Origin: Vanilla planifolia
Taxonomy: Eukaryota; Streptophyta; Magnoliopsida; Asparagales; Orchidaceae
Assembly: GCA_023846275.1 (NCBI GenBank)
Contig: JAIUJO010000299.1
Location: forward strand, 248,501-312,500
DNA: 64,000 bases
Direction of reading: 5' to 3'
How positions within the stretch are numbered: position 1 is the stretch's first letter; each line of letters opens with the position of its first letter. Shown one piece after another: positions 13,092 through 25,619 of this stretch. A program made the translations under genes and the position numbers. The notes under the pieces are model-generated. The model searched no databases and had not been told where the DNA came from. It worked only from the letters and a program-made list of their open reading frames with translations.

Positions 13092-16000
13092 TATAATGTG
13101 AACATATATTTTGATTGAAATGAAATAAAATCAAAAACTTTTATATACCCAAGTCAATGTTATGTAAAGGTCACATGATAAGAGAATTAGAGTATCATGA
13201 TAATATGACAAAATGAAAGATAAATTTTCAAAGAGTTGAGATAAAGTCTTTTAGAATGCTACATTGCAAGGCACTAAGGAGCCCAATAACCTCTTTGATC
13301 ATCAAATAAGTTAAGAATTAGATATCTCATAAGCAAGAAATATTTTCTAAGATTAAAATATTTAAAAATATGTAATGAATACTTAATATACAAGAATTAT
13401 TTGAGATGTATTAAATGAAATTTTTTTATCTTAATTAAACATCGTTTGGAACTATAATGAATCACCAAAGTAAATAAGCAAAAATAGTAATAAATTATTA
13501 TTTTAATATTAAGAAAAATTTAAACATGAAATAAGATAAATGAAAGCAATAGAATGTAATAAAATTATGGCAAAGTACTGAAAAAATATCATAATTAATA
13601 AGATAAATTACAAAAGAAAGTTGTATTCCAAGACACTAAGAAAATTGAGTGTAACATTCTCGGTCATAAAATCAATAATGAATTGATGAAATCTCATTTG
13701 GAACAACTTTGAATTACCAAGATAAGTACCTATAAATAATAAGAAGATATTCTTTTAAAAATAAATAATAGATGTTAAAGCTGAAGGGAAATAAATTAAA
13801 GAAGGGCAATATAAGCCAAACATAATGATGTAAACATTACACAAGTAGAGATTTAAATTTAATAAGTAATATAATGGAATCAAAGATACATATTTTAACC
13901 AATGAAATACATTGGGTTTAAAGGTTGCACTCTAAGATACAAAGAAGAGGGATTGTAGAACTCTCAATCATAAAAATAGGTATGAATTCAAATAACTCAT
14001 AAAGAATACAAACACCTTAAAAAAATATAATCTTTAAAAATTATAAATAAATATTTAATATGATAGTGCTTATCAACAAAGTTTGCTTTGATTTTATTGG
14101 ACCCCACATTGAATTGTTGAAAATTGGTAAATTAAATAAAAAAATGTTATAAATTATTGTTTATTATTTAAAAAATATTTACTAAAGTAAAAATAAGATA
14201 AATTAAAGAAATTTATAGTAAGAAAATGAAAGTGATTAAATTTAATTTAACTAAATAAAACTGATTTAAAGGTCAAATAAAAGGAGAATTAGAGTTTGAC
14301 ATAACTAAGTAAAATAAAACGAAATATATTTAATGAAATGAAATAAATTGTGTAAGACAGTAGAACTTAAAAAAACTAAGTAGATCGAGTACAAAATAAT
14401 AAATTTCAAATAAAGAATCGATTGAGGTATCTCATAAAGCATGAAAAATTATAAATGAAATATTAAAAATATAAAATGAATATTTAATTAGGTGAAGTAT
14501 ATCTAGAAAAGACAAAATTTAAATAAGGATAAAGAGTATGAAGCTTTTGTTTTAATGTTTAAAAAATTTGCAATAAGATTAAAATATGATTAATTGAAAC
14601 AATTTAATATGGCCAAATAAAAGTGATGTAAACATCACATTAAAGAAAATCTAGAGTTTCATTGTAATATAACCAAGTCAGAGCAATACATTTGAAGAAA
14701 TCAGATAATATTTTTTGGAAAGCTACATTCCATGATACTAGGGAGATGTAGTGTAACTTTCTCGATTATTAAATTAGATATAAATAAAAGTATTTGATAA
14801 TGTGTGTCAAAACTAACAAAAATTAAACTAAAAAAATTGATTATTTATTTTGATAGTGCTCGTTAAGATAAGACTAATGACATTTGTTTCATATCGATAT
14901 GACTTGGGATTGAATTATTATGAATTAGAGAAAAAAATATCCATAAATTAGAATAAAATATTATTTTTGCATTAAGTAAATTTTAGTTTTTAATAAAATT
15001 ATATAAATTGAGGTAGTCTTATATAACAAAATAAATAACATATAAAGTCACACTTAAGGTGATTTAAATTTATATAGTTATATATCTAATTCAAAGTGAA
15101 AACTATGAAAAAATAAGAAAAATAATGTAAGAAATTTTGTTTACAAAATGTTATGGATATCTAATGTAACATCCTTAATCATCAAATTAAATACAAAGCA
15201 AAATATCCCATCAGAAATACTAATTTTTAAAAAAATATATTTATAAAATAATTGCATAGGGCATTTTGAGATGAGTCTGGAGTCATTTTTTAATCAATCA
15301 AAATTTCTTCTACAGAAGCCAACAACCTTAGAAAGAAGATATTTAAAAATATAGGAAAGAATATTTAAATTGAATGTGTATTCCAAAGAAGTTTGTTTTA
15401 TTGTAATTTAGCTTATTTATAATTAATAAAAATTACTAATATTAATAAAGATAGATAAAAATAAAATATTTTTTAATATAAAGTAAATAGAAGTTAAGAA
15501 TGAGATGAATTAAAGATATGTATGTAAATGAATCAAAATGATGTGAAGGCCATAGATGAGAAGATGAAAAGTTACATAATAATATAACCAAATGGAAACA
15601 GACAAAATGAAAAAAAAGGAGAAATAGTTTAACAAAGTTACATTCTAACATGCTAAGGATGGCAACTGTAACATTTTTTATTAGGAAACTAGCTGAGAAT
15701 TAAAATATGTCATAATATATAGCAGTACTCTTAACACAAAAGGTATTCAAAAATATAAAAAATAAATATTTAAAAGTATACATCTCGTTTAGATTATTTG
15801 AATGATGTTTGTTTCTTCTTGAACGAAGTCCATTTGGAATATTTCAAATTTCCAAAGAAAATAATAAAAAATATTAATAAATTTATTTTTTAAAATTAAT
15901 TAAATATATAATAAAATTGAAAAAATAATAAATTCAATTAATTTAATATACCGAATTCATAGACTTATAAGGCTCAAACAAAATAAGTATTTCAATTTAA

Positions 16001-18914
16001 TAGTAGTGTAAAAAAATCAAAGCTCAAACATTATAAGAAAGTTGCATTCGAAGATACTAACAAAATGGATGTCACATCCTCATTTATTAAATTAGTTCTA
16101 AATCAAAATGCCCCATAGAATGTGAAAATCCTAAAAAATATATTTAAAAAAATACAAAATTAATGTCAAAATTATAGAGCTTGTTGAGATATGTTAAAGC
16201 ATATTGTTTTTTTATAAATTTGACATCAACTTCAATAACTTTGATTTAACAAAGTAAATACACATAAGCTATAACAAATTTTTAATTTAATATTATGTAA
16301 ATATGTTTTAAAACTAAAGTAAGATATTTTAAAGTCATGTAATATGATGAAATTAAGGCAATGTAAAGGTCACACAATATTAGATCTTCAGTTATATAAT
16401 AATATAACTAAAACAAAGTGAATACTTTGTAACATGAGATTATTTGTGTGGGGAAGTTGCATTCCAGAGCACTAAGGGGATTATTTAACATCCTTGATTT
16501 TCAAATTAGCAATGAGTTAAAATGTTTCTTAAAGCATACAAAAGCATAAAAAACATTTAGAAATATAAAAATGAAGTTATATAAAAAATCTTATATTGAT
16601 GTGTTTAATGACATTTTGTTAACTTGATTAGACCTTATTTTGAATTAATACAAATAATCAATTTAAATAAGAAAAAATATTAATAAATTATTATTTTAAA
16701 TTTGATAAAATATATATTAATGTTGAGTTGAGATAAATAAATGTAATGTAACATAATCAAAGAAATGAAATGTGAAGTCACATCAGAGAAGATTTGGAGT
16801 AGCATAATTATATAACCAAATCAAAACTAAAAATTTGAAGTTGTGAAATAAACTATATTAGAAAGTTACATTACAAAATACTAAGGTGATCAAGTGCTAC
16901 ATCTTTGAACATAAAATTAGGAACAAATCCAAATGTCTCATAATGTGTGCTAAAACTTAAGAAAATAAAATTTAAAAAAAATTCAAAAATGAAAGCCTCA
17001 TTTGATAAAGCTCATTGAGAACTTTTATGACAACATTTGTTTCATCTTGATTAGACATCATTTGAATTAACTGTGATTCAAAATGTTAGATGAGCAAAAA
17101 TAATTAAGTTTTTTTAAAAACTTAGTTGAAGAGAAATTAGGTCACATAAGGTTACACAGTAACATATGCAAATGAAAATAAAAATGTTAAATAAATGAGA
17201 TAATTTCTTTCGAAGGTATTGGAGAAATTAAGTGTAACATCATCCATCATCAAATCAAGTACAAATCAAAAACACTTATAAAGTACTTCAATGACGTTTT
17301 TTTGTCTTTATTAAACATAACTTGGAAACACTATAAAGTTTCAAAGTAAATAAACATGAATAACAATAAAACATTATTTTAACTTTAAGTGAATATTTAT
17401 TAAATTTGAAATGATATAAATTAAAACTATACAATATCACAGAATAAAAGTAGTGCAAGGGTCACATGAGAGGAGATTTTGCATAATTTGTAGTGTAAAA
17501 AAGCTAAAACAAATATTTGAAAAATGAGATAAATTATATTAAAAAGTTACATTCCCAAATTAAGTTAGAATCAAAATAAAGTTTAAAGCATATTAGAATC
17601 CCAAAAGATGACTTTTATAATATAAAATAAGTTTATCTAGATAGAGCTCAAGAAAATGATTTTAATGATGTTTATCTTGACTCAATTAGACCTTGTTTAG
17701 AGTTGTTGTGAAATACAAAAGTAAATAAGCAAAAAATTTAATAAAATATATTTCTTAAATTTAATAAATATATATTAATGCTTAAATAATAAAAATTGAG
17801 GAATTGAATTATAACCAAAATAAATTAATGCAATGGTCAAACGAGAGAAGATTTATTGTAATATATCAAAATCATAGCAACATTTTGAGAACGTAGATAA
17901 TTGTTTAAAAAAGTGGTATTTCAAGATCTTAAGGAGATTAAGTATGACATCCTCAAACAAAAGTATGAATAGAAAATTCTTGTAAAGGGCATTAACTTGG
18001 AAAATAAAATTTCTAAAAGTTATAAATTTGAAAATTTAATTTTATAGAACTCATCTCAACTAAGTCTCGATTGGAATTACCAACAATTACAATAGTAAAT
18101 AATCATAAATAATATAAAATTATTATTTTATTATAAAATTAAAAATATAGTAAAATCGAAATGGGATAAATTAAAGTAATATATAGTAAAACAAAAATGT
18201 GCAAAAAAATTTGAGGGTATGAGACAAATTACATTGGTTGGTTTCATTTGGAGATACAAAGAAGTTTCAGTATAACATCGTAGCTGATCAAATAAGGTAT
18301 GTATAAACATTTGACAATAAATGTGACAAAACGTAAATAAATATTTGAAAATATAGAAAAGTGAATATTTAATGGCATAGAGGTATTTGAATTGAATCCA
18401 ATAGTGTTTTTTTGTCTAAAAAAGAGCTTGATTGGAATTACTATGAATCACAAAATTATATTAGCATAAACTATAATAAATTACTTGTTTAATATGAAGT
18501 GAATATAATTTAAAGTTGAATTAATATTAAGTGAAAGAAACGTAATGTTACAAAATCATAATAATGTAAAGATCGCACGAGATAAGACATATATATAAAT
18601 TTTGTAGAAATGAAATAATATATATAAAAAAGTTGCATTTTTGGATTTTAAGGGTAACAAACGAGAATGGGGTATGAATAAAAATGCCTCTTATGGCAAT
18701 ATTAAGAAATTAGAAAAAAATAATTTAAATAAATAAAAATTAATAATTATTTGTATAAAGCTAAAAAAATGAGTACAAAGACTTTTGTTTTATGTACATT
18801 AGATGTAATTTGGATTTATTATGAATTAAAAAGGTAAAAAATAAAAACAAGAAAGAAATATTACCTTAATATGAACTAAATATTTATTAATACATAAATT
18901 GAGTAAAATAAAGC

Positions 18915-19396
18915 AATGTAGACATAAGTTGAATCTGAAATATTATGAACTAAAGCAATGCAATATGTCCGAAATAATGTGATGTAAAGGTCACATGAGT
19001 AGAAATTTAAATTTACATTGTAATACAACAAACTCTAACCAAGAAGTATGAAGATATGTGAAATACTATACATCAAAGTAAAATTCAAAATCAATAAGGT
19101 GACTTAGTGTAAAGTTTTTAATCATTAAATTAGCTATGAATGTCAATGTCTCTATAAAACAAACATAACTTTAGGAATTAAAATATTTGAAGAATATAAA
19201 AATGAATATTTAATTTGATAAAACTCATTGAGATTAGTCTACGACACTTGTTTCTCATTGATTTGACGTCTCTTAGATATGCAAAGAACTATAAAAATAA
19301 ATAACTAAATATTATAGTAAATTTTAAATTTCAAATTGTTAATTTAATATGAACTAATATATAAATTAGATAAATTGAAGCAATACAATATATCCA
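18915..19396 (+). repeat. Direct repeat copy A (482 bp), abutting the LINE 5' end
   Basis: This one-monomer-plus segment is a close copy of 27027-27504. By eye roughly nine in ten positions match across about 480 bp, far above the similarity between ordinary neighbouring monomers. Both copies begin with AATGTAGACATAAG and end with TATATCCA. The right end of copy A is exactly the first base before the LINE, while copy B continues into other satellite sequence. It contains a 42-bp extra piece relative to the consensus (TAGACATAAG...AAAGCAATG) that is shared only with copy B, which confirms common descent of these two copies. Confidence 0.9.
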
Positions 19397-20375
19397 GTCT
19401 GAGGCGTCTGTGAAAGGCGAGCAGTATTCGCTTGCCGGGGCGGCGATCGCGCTCCGCATAGTCCTGCCGACGCGGGTGCTCTGTCTCGCACCGTGTTCTC
19501 TCGTCGGCATGCGCACGTTCTCACTATGCTTTTTCCTCCTTGAGTGGGACTTCCCTCCATGCTGTGCAGATTCTCTTTTCACGGCCCTATCTTTCCTCGC
19601 ACCTACGTGGAGTGCTGTATCTTAAGCTCAGGCATTTGGGAGCATCAGGATCTAGAGCTCCATGTTTTCCCATAATTTATTGTGCACTGTCTGAGGTAAA
19701 TCCCAGTAACTCCATTGCTAGGGTTTTGCTGCTTGGTGTGCGTGTTGAGATCTGATGGAGAAGACCACCTACGTGCAGGCCTACCAGTATTTTCAATTTC
19801 AAATTAAAACTTTGTTTTTGAATCATTTTGTCCCATGGGCTCATTGGAGTAGTATTAAAGTTCTGCTCTTTCCCACGGTGCAACCTCTGTCAGCCAGTTG
19901 ACAATTGATGTGAGGGGAATATGGCAGTTGCATGTTAGCGAGTCATTCTTCCCCACGACTTTGCTTTTGCTAGGTGTATTCTGTATGTTGCTTGCTATAT
20001 TCATGCACTGCGCATGGATTATTTAATAAAATAGGGCTTGGCACGACTTCTTGGCAAGTTAGGATGATCATCAACATCCTATGCATTTCTGGTGGTCTTT
20101 GTGGCACTTCATCCTATGTCTACTGAATCTCGGCAGAGCATTTTGTCTTTTTGGCCTTGTAATCCTTGTTGTAATAATACAGGGTGTTGTGGCTTATGGT
20201 CTGGGGCTGCATGAATTGTGCTTGTGTTGAGTCTCTTATTGCTCTATATTATTGTCGTTTATTTTTGCACTGTGCTGGATGATCACTTGTAGGTAGCCTT
20301 AAGGTGTTTTGAACAGTTGGGGTGCTCGTCCATCATAGGGTTCTTTGTTTCTCCTCTAATCCTAAGTTGTCTCTA
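19397..20375 (+). other. LINE 5' leader (probable 5' UTR / internal promoter region)
   Basis: About 980 bp between the LINE left boundary and the first plausible ORF1 start. The first 250 bp or so are strongly GC- and CpG-rich (for example GGGGCGGCGATCGCGCTCCG), in sharp contrast to the satellite. Short open frames on both strands here, including an arginine-rich one at 19331-19582 on the minus strand, show no domain and look accidental. LINE promoters are normally internal and lie in this position, so the leader presumably drove transcription of the parent element; that role is inferred from position only. Confidence 0.6.
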
Positions 20376-22072
20376 ATGACAGGAGAGAAGGATATAAGGA
20401 GCAACAAGAAGCTGAAAAATTGTGGCAGTATGTTCCCAAACTATGAGAAAACTATTGCAGAAGAGGACGTGAAAGGGGGCCGAGAAGCGTTCGTACAACA
20501 GTGAGGATGGCCTAAATTCTCCTGTGAGTGCACGACAGTGCGTTTTGTGCTAGAGGAGGAGGGCGAGTGTATTAAGGAAGCTGGTGATGAGGCAATAATA
20601 TACGAAAGTGATGCTGCTCAAACAGTCGGGAAGGGTCTCCACGCAGTAGGGGTTCCGACTAATGCAACAGACATTGCGGCTGCATCGCCGAATTTGGGTA
20701 TGCGAGATGGTGATGTGGATGTGCTGCACAAGAGAGGGTAGCATGAAAAACAAGGAGTGAGGGTCTCCTTTTGTGAGGTGCTCACTGCCAACAATAATTC
20801 AAGGTATGGAGCAGCCACATCCTTTATTACCCCCTAAAATGGTTGATACTAAAGAAAGGCCAGCATTAATGCAAAATATTATGGAAAACGATGAGATTTT
20901 TCTGTCACACGTTGCTTGCTCAAGGCATAGGATCTTTCATCAACACAACCTCAATGGCAGAGTATATGGAAACTCCCTTCTTTTTGCTATCTTTGCTAAA
21001 GTATTGACAAGAAGATGGGGTAATCTTAGTGAATTATGTGTCCTGGAATTACCGTTCAATTACTTTTGTTTGCATTTTCATTCAGTGGAAGATAGAAATA
21101 AGGTATGGCTAGGTGGTCCATGGCAGGTGGCAGGCCAAGCAATGGCTCTTGATTTGTGGGCAACAGATTTCAAGCCATCACTGGGTCCTACTATGTGTTC
21201 TCCCATTTGGATTTGATTTCCTATGCTAAAATTACTATATTGGGATGTTGGAAATATCGTTAAAATTGCTAAGAATATGGGAGAACCCATACTACTTGAT
21301 GGTTGGACTGGGCAGATGCAAAGGACTTCATATGCTAAGGTTTGTGTAGGGAGTCGAGGTTATCGCTCAGTGGTGACTTCGGCAAATCTTTCCAAGCTAT
21401 TGAATACAAGGGGCTACCGCATATCTGTTATGGGTGTGGCCATTGGGACATGTGGTGGAGCATTGTCCAAAAAAGAAACAGGATACTAAAACTGCTAAAC
21501 CTATAGTAAGGAACACTGGATTTGCACCATCATATATCATTGGTAACGAGGAGTTGTGGGCCCCTAACGGGAGTGCAATTGTTGAATCCTCCGCTGTAGC
21601 TCCCCTGTGAACGCCACTGGCTCAGGCACGGGATATGCATGTAGACGAGGTAGTAAGAGATGGTTTAGTGCCTTGGATGGTTGTCCAGCCAAGAAAGGGA
21701 ATGCCAACATGGAACACAAACGAACACCAAAAGACTGAGCAGAGATCACATGCTTTGAACAACACTGTTAACGGTCATAAAGGGGAGGAGGGACGGGATA
21801 GAACTGCAATCAGAAGAAGAAGCACCTTGATTGATAGGGGAAGGGAGCCATTTCAGCGATCATGGGCCCCAAAAGCCTTAATGCACAACGAACGCTTGTG
21901 GCCCCATCGACAAAAGATAGACCCAAAACGAGAAGCTGTTATAAGAAAAGCCCCAAACAACAGACAAAGACTCATGACAGGTGACAAAGGCAAGGAAGCA
22001 AGGCTAGTGAACAGTATCGAAGGGGAAGACTGCAGCACCAGCTTGAACGATAAACATGCCGCTAAGGAATGA
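20376..22072 (+). pseudogene. LINE ORF1 remnant: DUF4283-like domain plus CCHC zinc knuckle
   Basis: ORF1 of plant LINEs encodes a nucleic-acid-binding protein that packages element RNA. The likely start is ATG 20376 (MTGEKDIRSNKK); this frame runs to about 20840 with internal stops at 20502-20504 and 20739-20741 and includes the pre-domain motif VSFCEVLT. After a +1 shift the DUF4283-like domain follows (about 20880-21350): NGRVYGNSL, RRWGNLSELCVLEL, VWLGGPWQVAGQAMAL, SPIWI-stop-FPMLKLLYWD, GEPILLDGWT, YAKVCV. The stop at 21214-21216 falls where family members usually have Arg (WIRLP), as from CGA to TGA. After another shift comes YKGLPHICYGCGHW, then a lost G at 21445-21447, then GHVVEHCPKKK; together they give a CX2CX4HX4C knuckle (Cys 21426, Cys 21435, His 21449, Cys 21464). 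The frame with VPWMVVQPRKG (near 21665) matches the usual post-knuckle PWMVVQ motif and runs, charged and basic, to 22072. Not translatable as one protein. Confidence 0.88.
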
Positions 22073-22504
22073 GGGGCAAGTCCCCTAGCTGCAAATCGTG
22101 GATTGCAGCAGGTGTTGGTGCGTGCTGCGACATGGATGTACGTCATTAGAGGTGGATGTACGGGCTGGAGGTGTTTGTACATGCTGGAGGTGTTTGGAGG
22201 CGTTGTGGTTGTTGGTGTTGCAAAGTGATGCGACTAGTTTGGCGCACTGGGCGCTTGAAGTTTCTGGCGGATAGCAATATTTAGTTGCATTGGATGCATT
22301 GCAGGGGGTGCGTGCAGTGGGACGGTGCAAGCAGACGCTGCGTTTTTGGAAGGACTTCGGTACGTGGGGGCTGCACGTGCGTGCACCCTCGAAGCATTTT
22401 TCCTTGCACAACCCCATGGTGTGTTTGGGGTTGCATTTTATTGTTTGCGGCCTTGGTGGAGAGTGATTGTACGGAAGTTCTTGGGAGGAAAATACTTATT
22501 GTTA
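22073..22504 (+). other. LINE inter-ORF linker, G/T-rich
   Basis: About 430 bp between the ORF1 stop and the ORF2 start. The + strand is rich in G and T, with short imperfect repeats such as GCTGGAGGTGTTT at 22164 and 22183. Open frames on both strands overlap here but none shows a domain, and the frame that enters ORF2 is open upstream of the chosen ATG only by chance. How ORF2 was translated from this linker (reinitiation or internal entry) cannot be told. Confidence 0.6.
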
Positions 22505-23215
22505 ATGATTAAGATTATTTTATCGAACATTAGGGGGATGAGGAAAAGGAAATCATGTTGCTACCTACAGATATTTGTTATGGAAGGAAATATAGGGGTT
22601 GTGGCACTTGTGGAGACTAGAGTGCAATCCTTTGATAGACGTGATGCAAACCTTCTCCTCGGTAGGAATTGGAAGTTTACTACTCAGCCATCTGAGGGGA
22701 AGACAGCTGGTATTGTTATTATATGGAGGCACTAAGTTGACTTGGAGGTTACTCGTTCTTCATTGCATATTGTTGTCTTTTGTGTTAGTGTCCTCGGAGG
22801 CTCATATCTGAAATGTTGTATGGTATAGTCACTTAATAAACCTTACAAATGCAGGGATTTTTGGCATATCTTGAGAGTGGAGGCAAAGGGGGATGACCTT
22901 ATGATTATTCTAAGGGATTTCAATATTGTGATGTCCCAAGAGGAGAAGAGGTAAGGCCTACATTTGTGGACTTGTCCAGCAAGAGTTTTTCAGAGGTGAT
23001 GAAGGATCTTCAGCTTCTTGATCTGGGTTTTGTGTACAGTAGGTTCAGTTGGTGCAACAACAAGCAGGGGAATGCAAGAATCTGGGAGAGGCTGGATAGG
23101 GCTTTTATGAATGCGAATGGGCTGAATGTTTTCCCAACCAACTTGGTGACTCATCTTGCTCGGATCGAGCCTGATCATTGCCCTCTTAGGATTGATATGG
23201 GCACAACTGTAGTTA
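22505..23215 (+). pseudogene. ORF2 endonuclease domain (APE type), decayed
   Basis: Visible motifs in order: LSNIRGM (the usual Trp before Asn is Ser), VVALVETRV with the metal-binding Glu at 22613-22615, IILRDFNIVMSQEEKR with Asp 22916-22918 and Asn 22922-22924 (the usual GDFN reads RDFN), then FSWCNNKQGNARIWERLDRAF and EPDHCPL with the catalytic-type His at 23176-23178 (usually SDH). Frameshifts separate these blocks near 22735 and 22955, and the middle part has stops. In life this domain would nick T-rich target DNA to prime reverse transcription. Most signature residues survive, but no continuous reading frame does. Confidence 0.88.
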
Positions 23216-23789
23216 AACAGAAAGACAACAAGATCCAGTTTAATAACATTTGGCTTGACCATCCCGAGTCTGTCGACATTGTGAAGCATGTGTGGTCTAG
23301 AAGTACTAAGGGGAATTGTATAGATAGCCTCTCTACTAAGTTTCGTCGTTGCCTGATGGCTTTGTGCAGGTGGAGTAGGAGGGAGATGCTCAACATTACT
23401 GGGACAATAAGGACTATGAGAGGAAGATTGGAGAACGACAACACAAGGTGTTGGGTCAGGGTCTGAATGAGGGGAGAATACCAAGCTTGGCAATCTCATT
23501 TTAGAATTCCATAAGGGGTGCACACTTGAGGAGAAGTGGTGGTGCCAAAGAGCAAAAATCCATTGGGTACAACTCGGGGATAAGAGCACAAGGTTTTTTC
23601 ATGCTACAGCCACTACTAGATGGCCAAATAACAACATATCACAGATGAGGAATGATGAGGAGAACACGGTGGAATCGAGGGCCGATATCAGTAATATCTT
23701 ATTACAGTTTTTTGGCTCAAAGTGGCGGGGTGGTTCGTGGCTTGAACCCTCACGACGACATCTCTCACATAATTGCATTAGCCCTAAGA

Positions 23790-24990
23790 ATAGGGAATGG
23801 CTGACCCGTGAGATCACTAAGGAGGAGGTGGCCAATGCAATTAAGACTCGTAGGAGAAACAAAGCACCTAGGTTGGACAACATCACAACAGAGTTTGTTA
23901 TGGGCTTTTTGGGCGGTCACTCATATGGATATTATAAAGGCTATTCTTTGCCTCTTCAGGGAGAATCATATGCCTAAAACATGGAAGAATACATTGATGG
24001 TACTTATTCCTAAGAGGTAAGGTGCTTTTAGGCCAAAACACTTCAGGCCAATTAGCCTCTGTAATGTCATTTAAAAAATTGCTGCCAGAATCTTGGCAGA
24101 AGACTCAAAGGAGTTTTATCTGAGGTTATTGCTAGAGAGTAGGGAGCTTTTCTTCTCAGGACATCCATTTCAGACATCTTTATTGCACAGGAGATGGGGG
24201 CGAGAAAGCATTCCTTCACATCGAAAGTGGGCTTGATGGCTATGAAAGTGGATATGGAGCAGGCGTATGATAGTGTGAGATGGCAATTCATTGAGGAGAT
24301 AATGCAACTCCTTGGCTTCCCACCGACATGGTGCAAATTGGTCCTTGCTTGCATTACCTCCCCGAGATTTGTTATTTTGCTGAATGTAGATTGGCTGTCG
24401 TGGATTTAAGCTTTTTGGGGACTTTGCCAGGGGTACCCCCTATCCTCATATTTGTTCACTCTGGTATCAGAATATTTCTCTATGCTGGCACGTAAGTGTG
24501 AGACTCAGGCGTTACTCGACTTTAGATGCACCTCCAATGGCCCCCTTATTTCACACCCTTTATATGCTAATGATGTTATTATCTATGCACCTGGTTCACA
24601 TAAGTTTGTGTCTGTTAACAAGAAGATGCTCCACAAGTTGAATAAGTTCACTGGGCTCCATGTTAATCATAAGAAATCAAGAGTTTACTTTAGTACAGTT
24701 ATGAAGAAGAAAAATATGAAGCTTATGTCCTCTAAGCTTGGTATCCCAAAGGGAAATACACTCTCTTACCTAGGTATTACTATTTCGGCAAAGTTATTCA
24801 TGAAAGCGGATTTCAACTTTTTGATTCAAAAAATTGAGTATCAGGTTGCTAAATGGCAGGTGCACTCCCTCTCCTTGTTTGGAAGGATACTATTGATCAA
24901 GGCTGTTTTGGTGTCATTTGTAAATTTTGTGATGAGTCATTGTGTGGTTCCACGTGGGGTGGAGTAGATGGAGCAGTTGATAAGGAGATT
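23790..24990 (+). pseudogene. ORF2 reverse transcriptase domain, catalytic box YAND
   Basis: The sequence follows the LINE RT pattern: LTREITKEEVANAI, NKAPRLDNITTEF (usual KAPGPDG), the block up to VLIPKR-stop-GAFRPKHFRPISLCNVI-stop-KIAARILA, ARE-stop-GAF (usually NQGAF; CAG to TAG at 24140-24142), motif A KVDMEQAYDSV with Asp at 24251-24253 intact, motif B LCQGYPLSSYLF (usual LRQGDPLSPYLF) at about 24422-24455, and motif C YAND at 24563-24574. In motif C the first catalytic Asp is Asn (AAT at 24569-24571), which by itself should abolish polymerase activity. After this come LNKFTGLHVNHKKS, LSYLGITIS and SLSLFGRILLIKAVL, the normal RT thumb region, continuing in a shifted frame to about 25150 (MRGLG, HALVIKHCKRLL). 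Confidence 0.92.
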
Positions 24991-25619
24991 CTTATGGTGT
25001 GGAGCGAGAATGGCTCATGCTATCCATTTTCCTGATTGGCACACTGTTACGCTCCCGAAGGACATGAGAGGCCTTGGCTAACTTGGTCTAAAGATCTGTA
25101 GCCATGCATTGGTCATCAAGCATTGCAAGAGACTTTTAAACCAAGAGGATAGCCTTTGGGTGGATATCATGAAGATACCCTTTGGGAAATAACGCCTACA
25201 AGGTCCCTAGGGGTGCCTCCCATGAGGGAAGGTTGTTGATTAAGGCCTTCGCAGACACTCTAGGGGGTTTCATTTGGAGGGTAGTGGATGAAATGTGTAC
25301 TAATTTCTATCAAGACAATTGGTTGGTTTTCCTTCCAATAAAATGTTGGGCCACATTTATTAACATGGAAGCCTTATGGCCAAAGTGTTTGGGAGATTAC
25401 ATGTTGGGATCGACGAAGTGGGACAGGGATTCTGTTGCTTGCTGGGCAAACCCCATGTTGGAGGACAAAGTCCTGCACTTGCCATGGGGTCACAATTGTA
25501 GGAATGATAAGCTTCTTCAGGTGCACACCGAATCCCCTAAGTTCTCCACTACCAAGTTCTACCTTCTTTCATCGCCTTTAGGAGAGCTTATAATGCTCGG
25601 CCTACTTCACCGCTGGGTG

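Larger units (their letters stand above)
12300..19396 (+). repeat. Diverged ~420-bp satellite array, forward block left of the LINE
   Basis: Tandem copies of the satellite in forward orientation. A typical unit contains, in order, GATAGAGCTCATCGAGATGA, a TTTCATCTCGATTAGACCTC box, AATAATAAATTATTATTTTA, AAAGTTGAAATGAGATAAAT, ATATAACCAAATCAAAGTGA, ATGTAAAGGTCACATGAGAG, a second ATATAACCAAATCAAAGTGA, AAGTTGCATTCCAAGATACT, GTGTAACATCCTCGATCATC and CAAAATGTCTCATAAAGC, then an A-rich stretch back to the start. AGCT-box positions near 14062, 14490, 14855, 15250, 16165, 16995, 17645, 18045 and 19220 show units of about 360-430 bp with some shortened ones. Copies are so diverged that few share long identical runs. 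The tract ends abruptly at the LINE. Confidence 0.9.

Noticed and set aside
19331..19582. Arginine-rich minus-strand open frame across the LINE left boundary
   Set aside because: It spans the satellite/LINE junction and owes its composition to the CpG-rich leader; no domain is visible and no gene structure supports it.
22990..23589. Longest open frame in the window, 199 codons on the minus strand
   Set aside because: It lies antisense to the LINE endonuclease region, which gives a clear family match on the plus strand; its own translation shows no domain.
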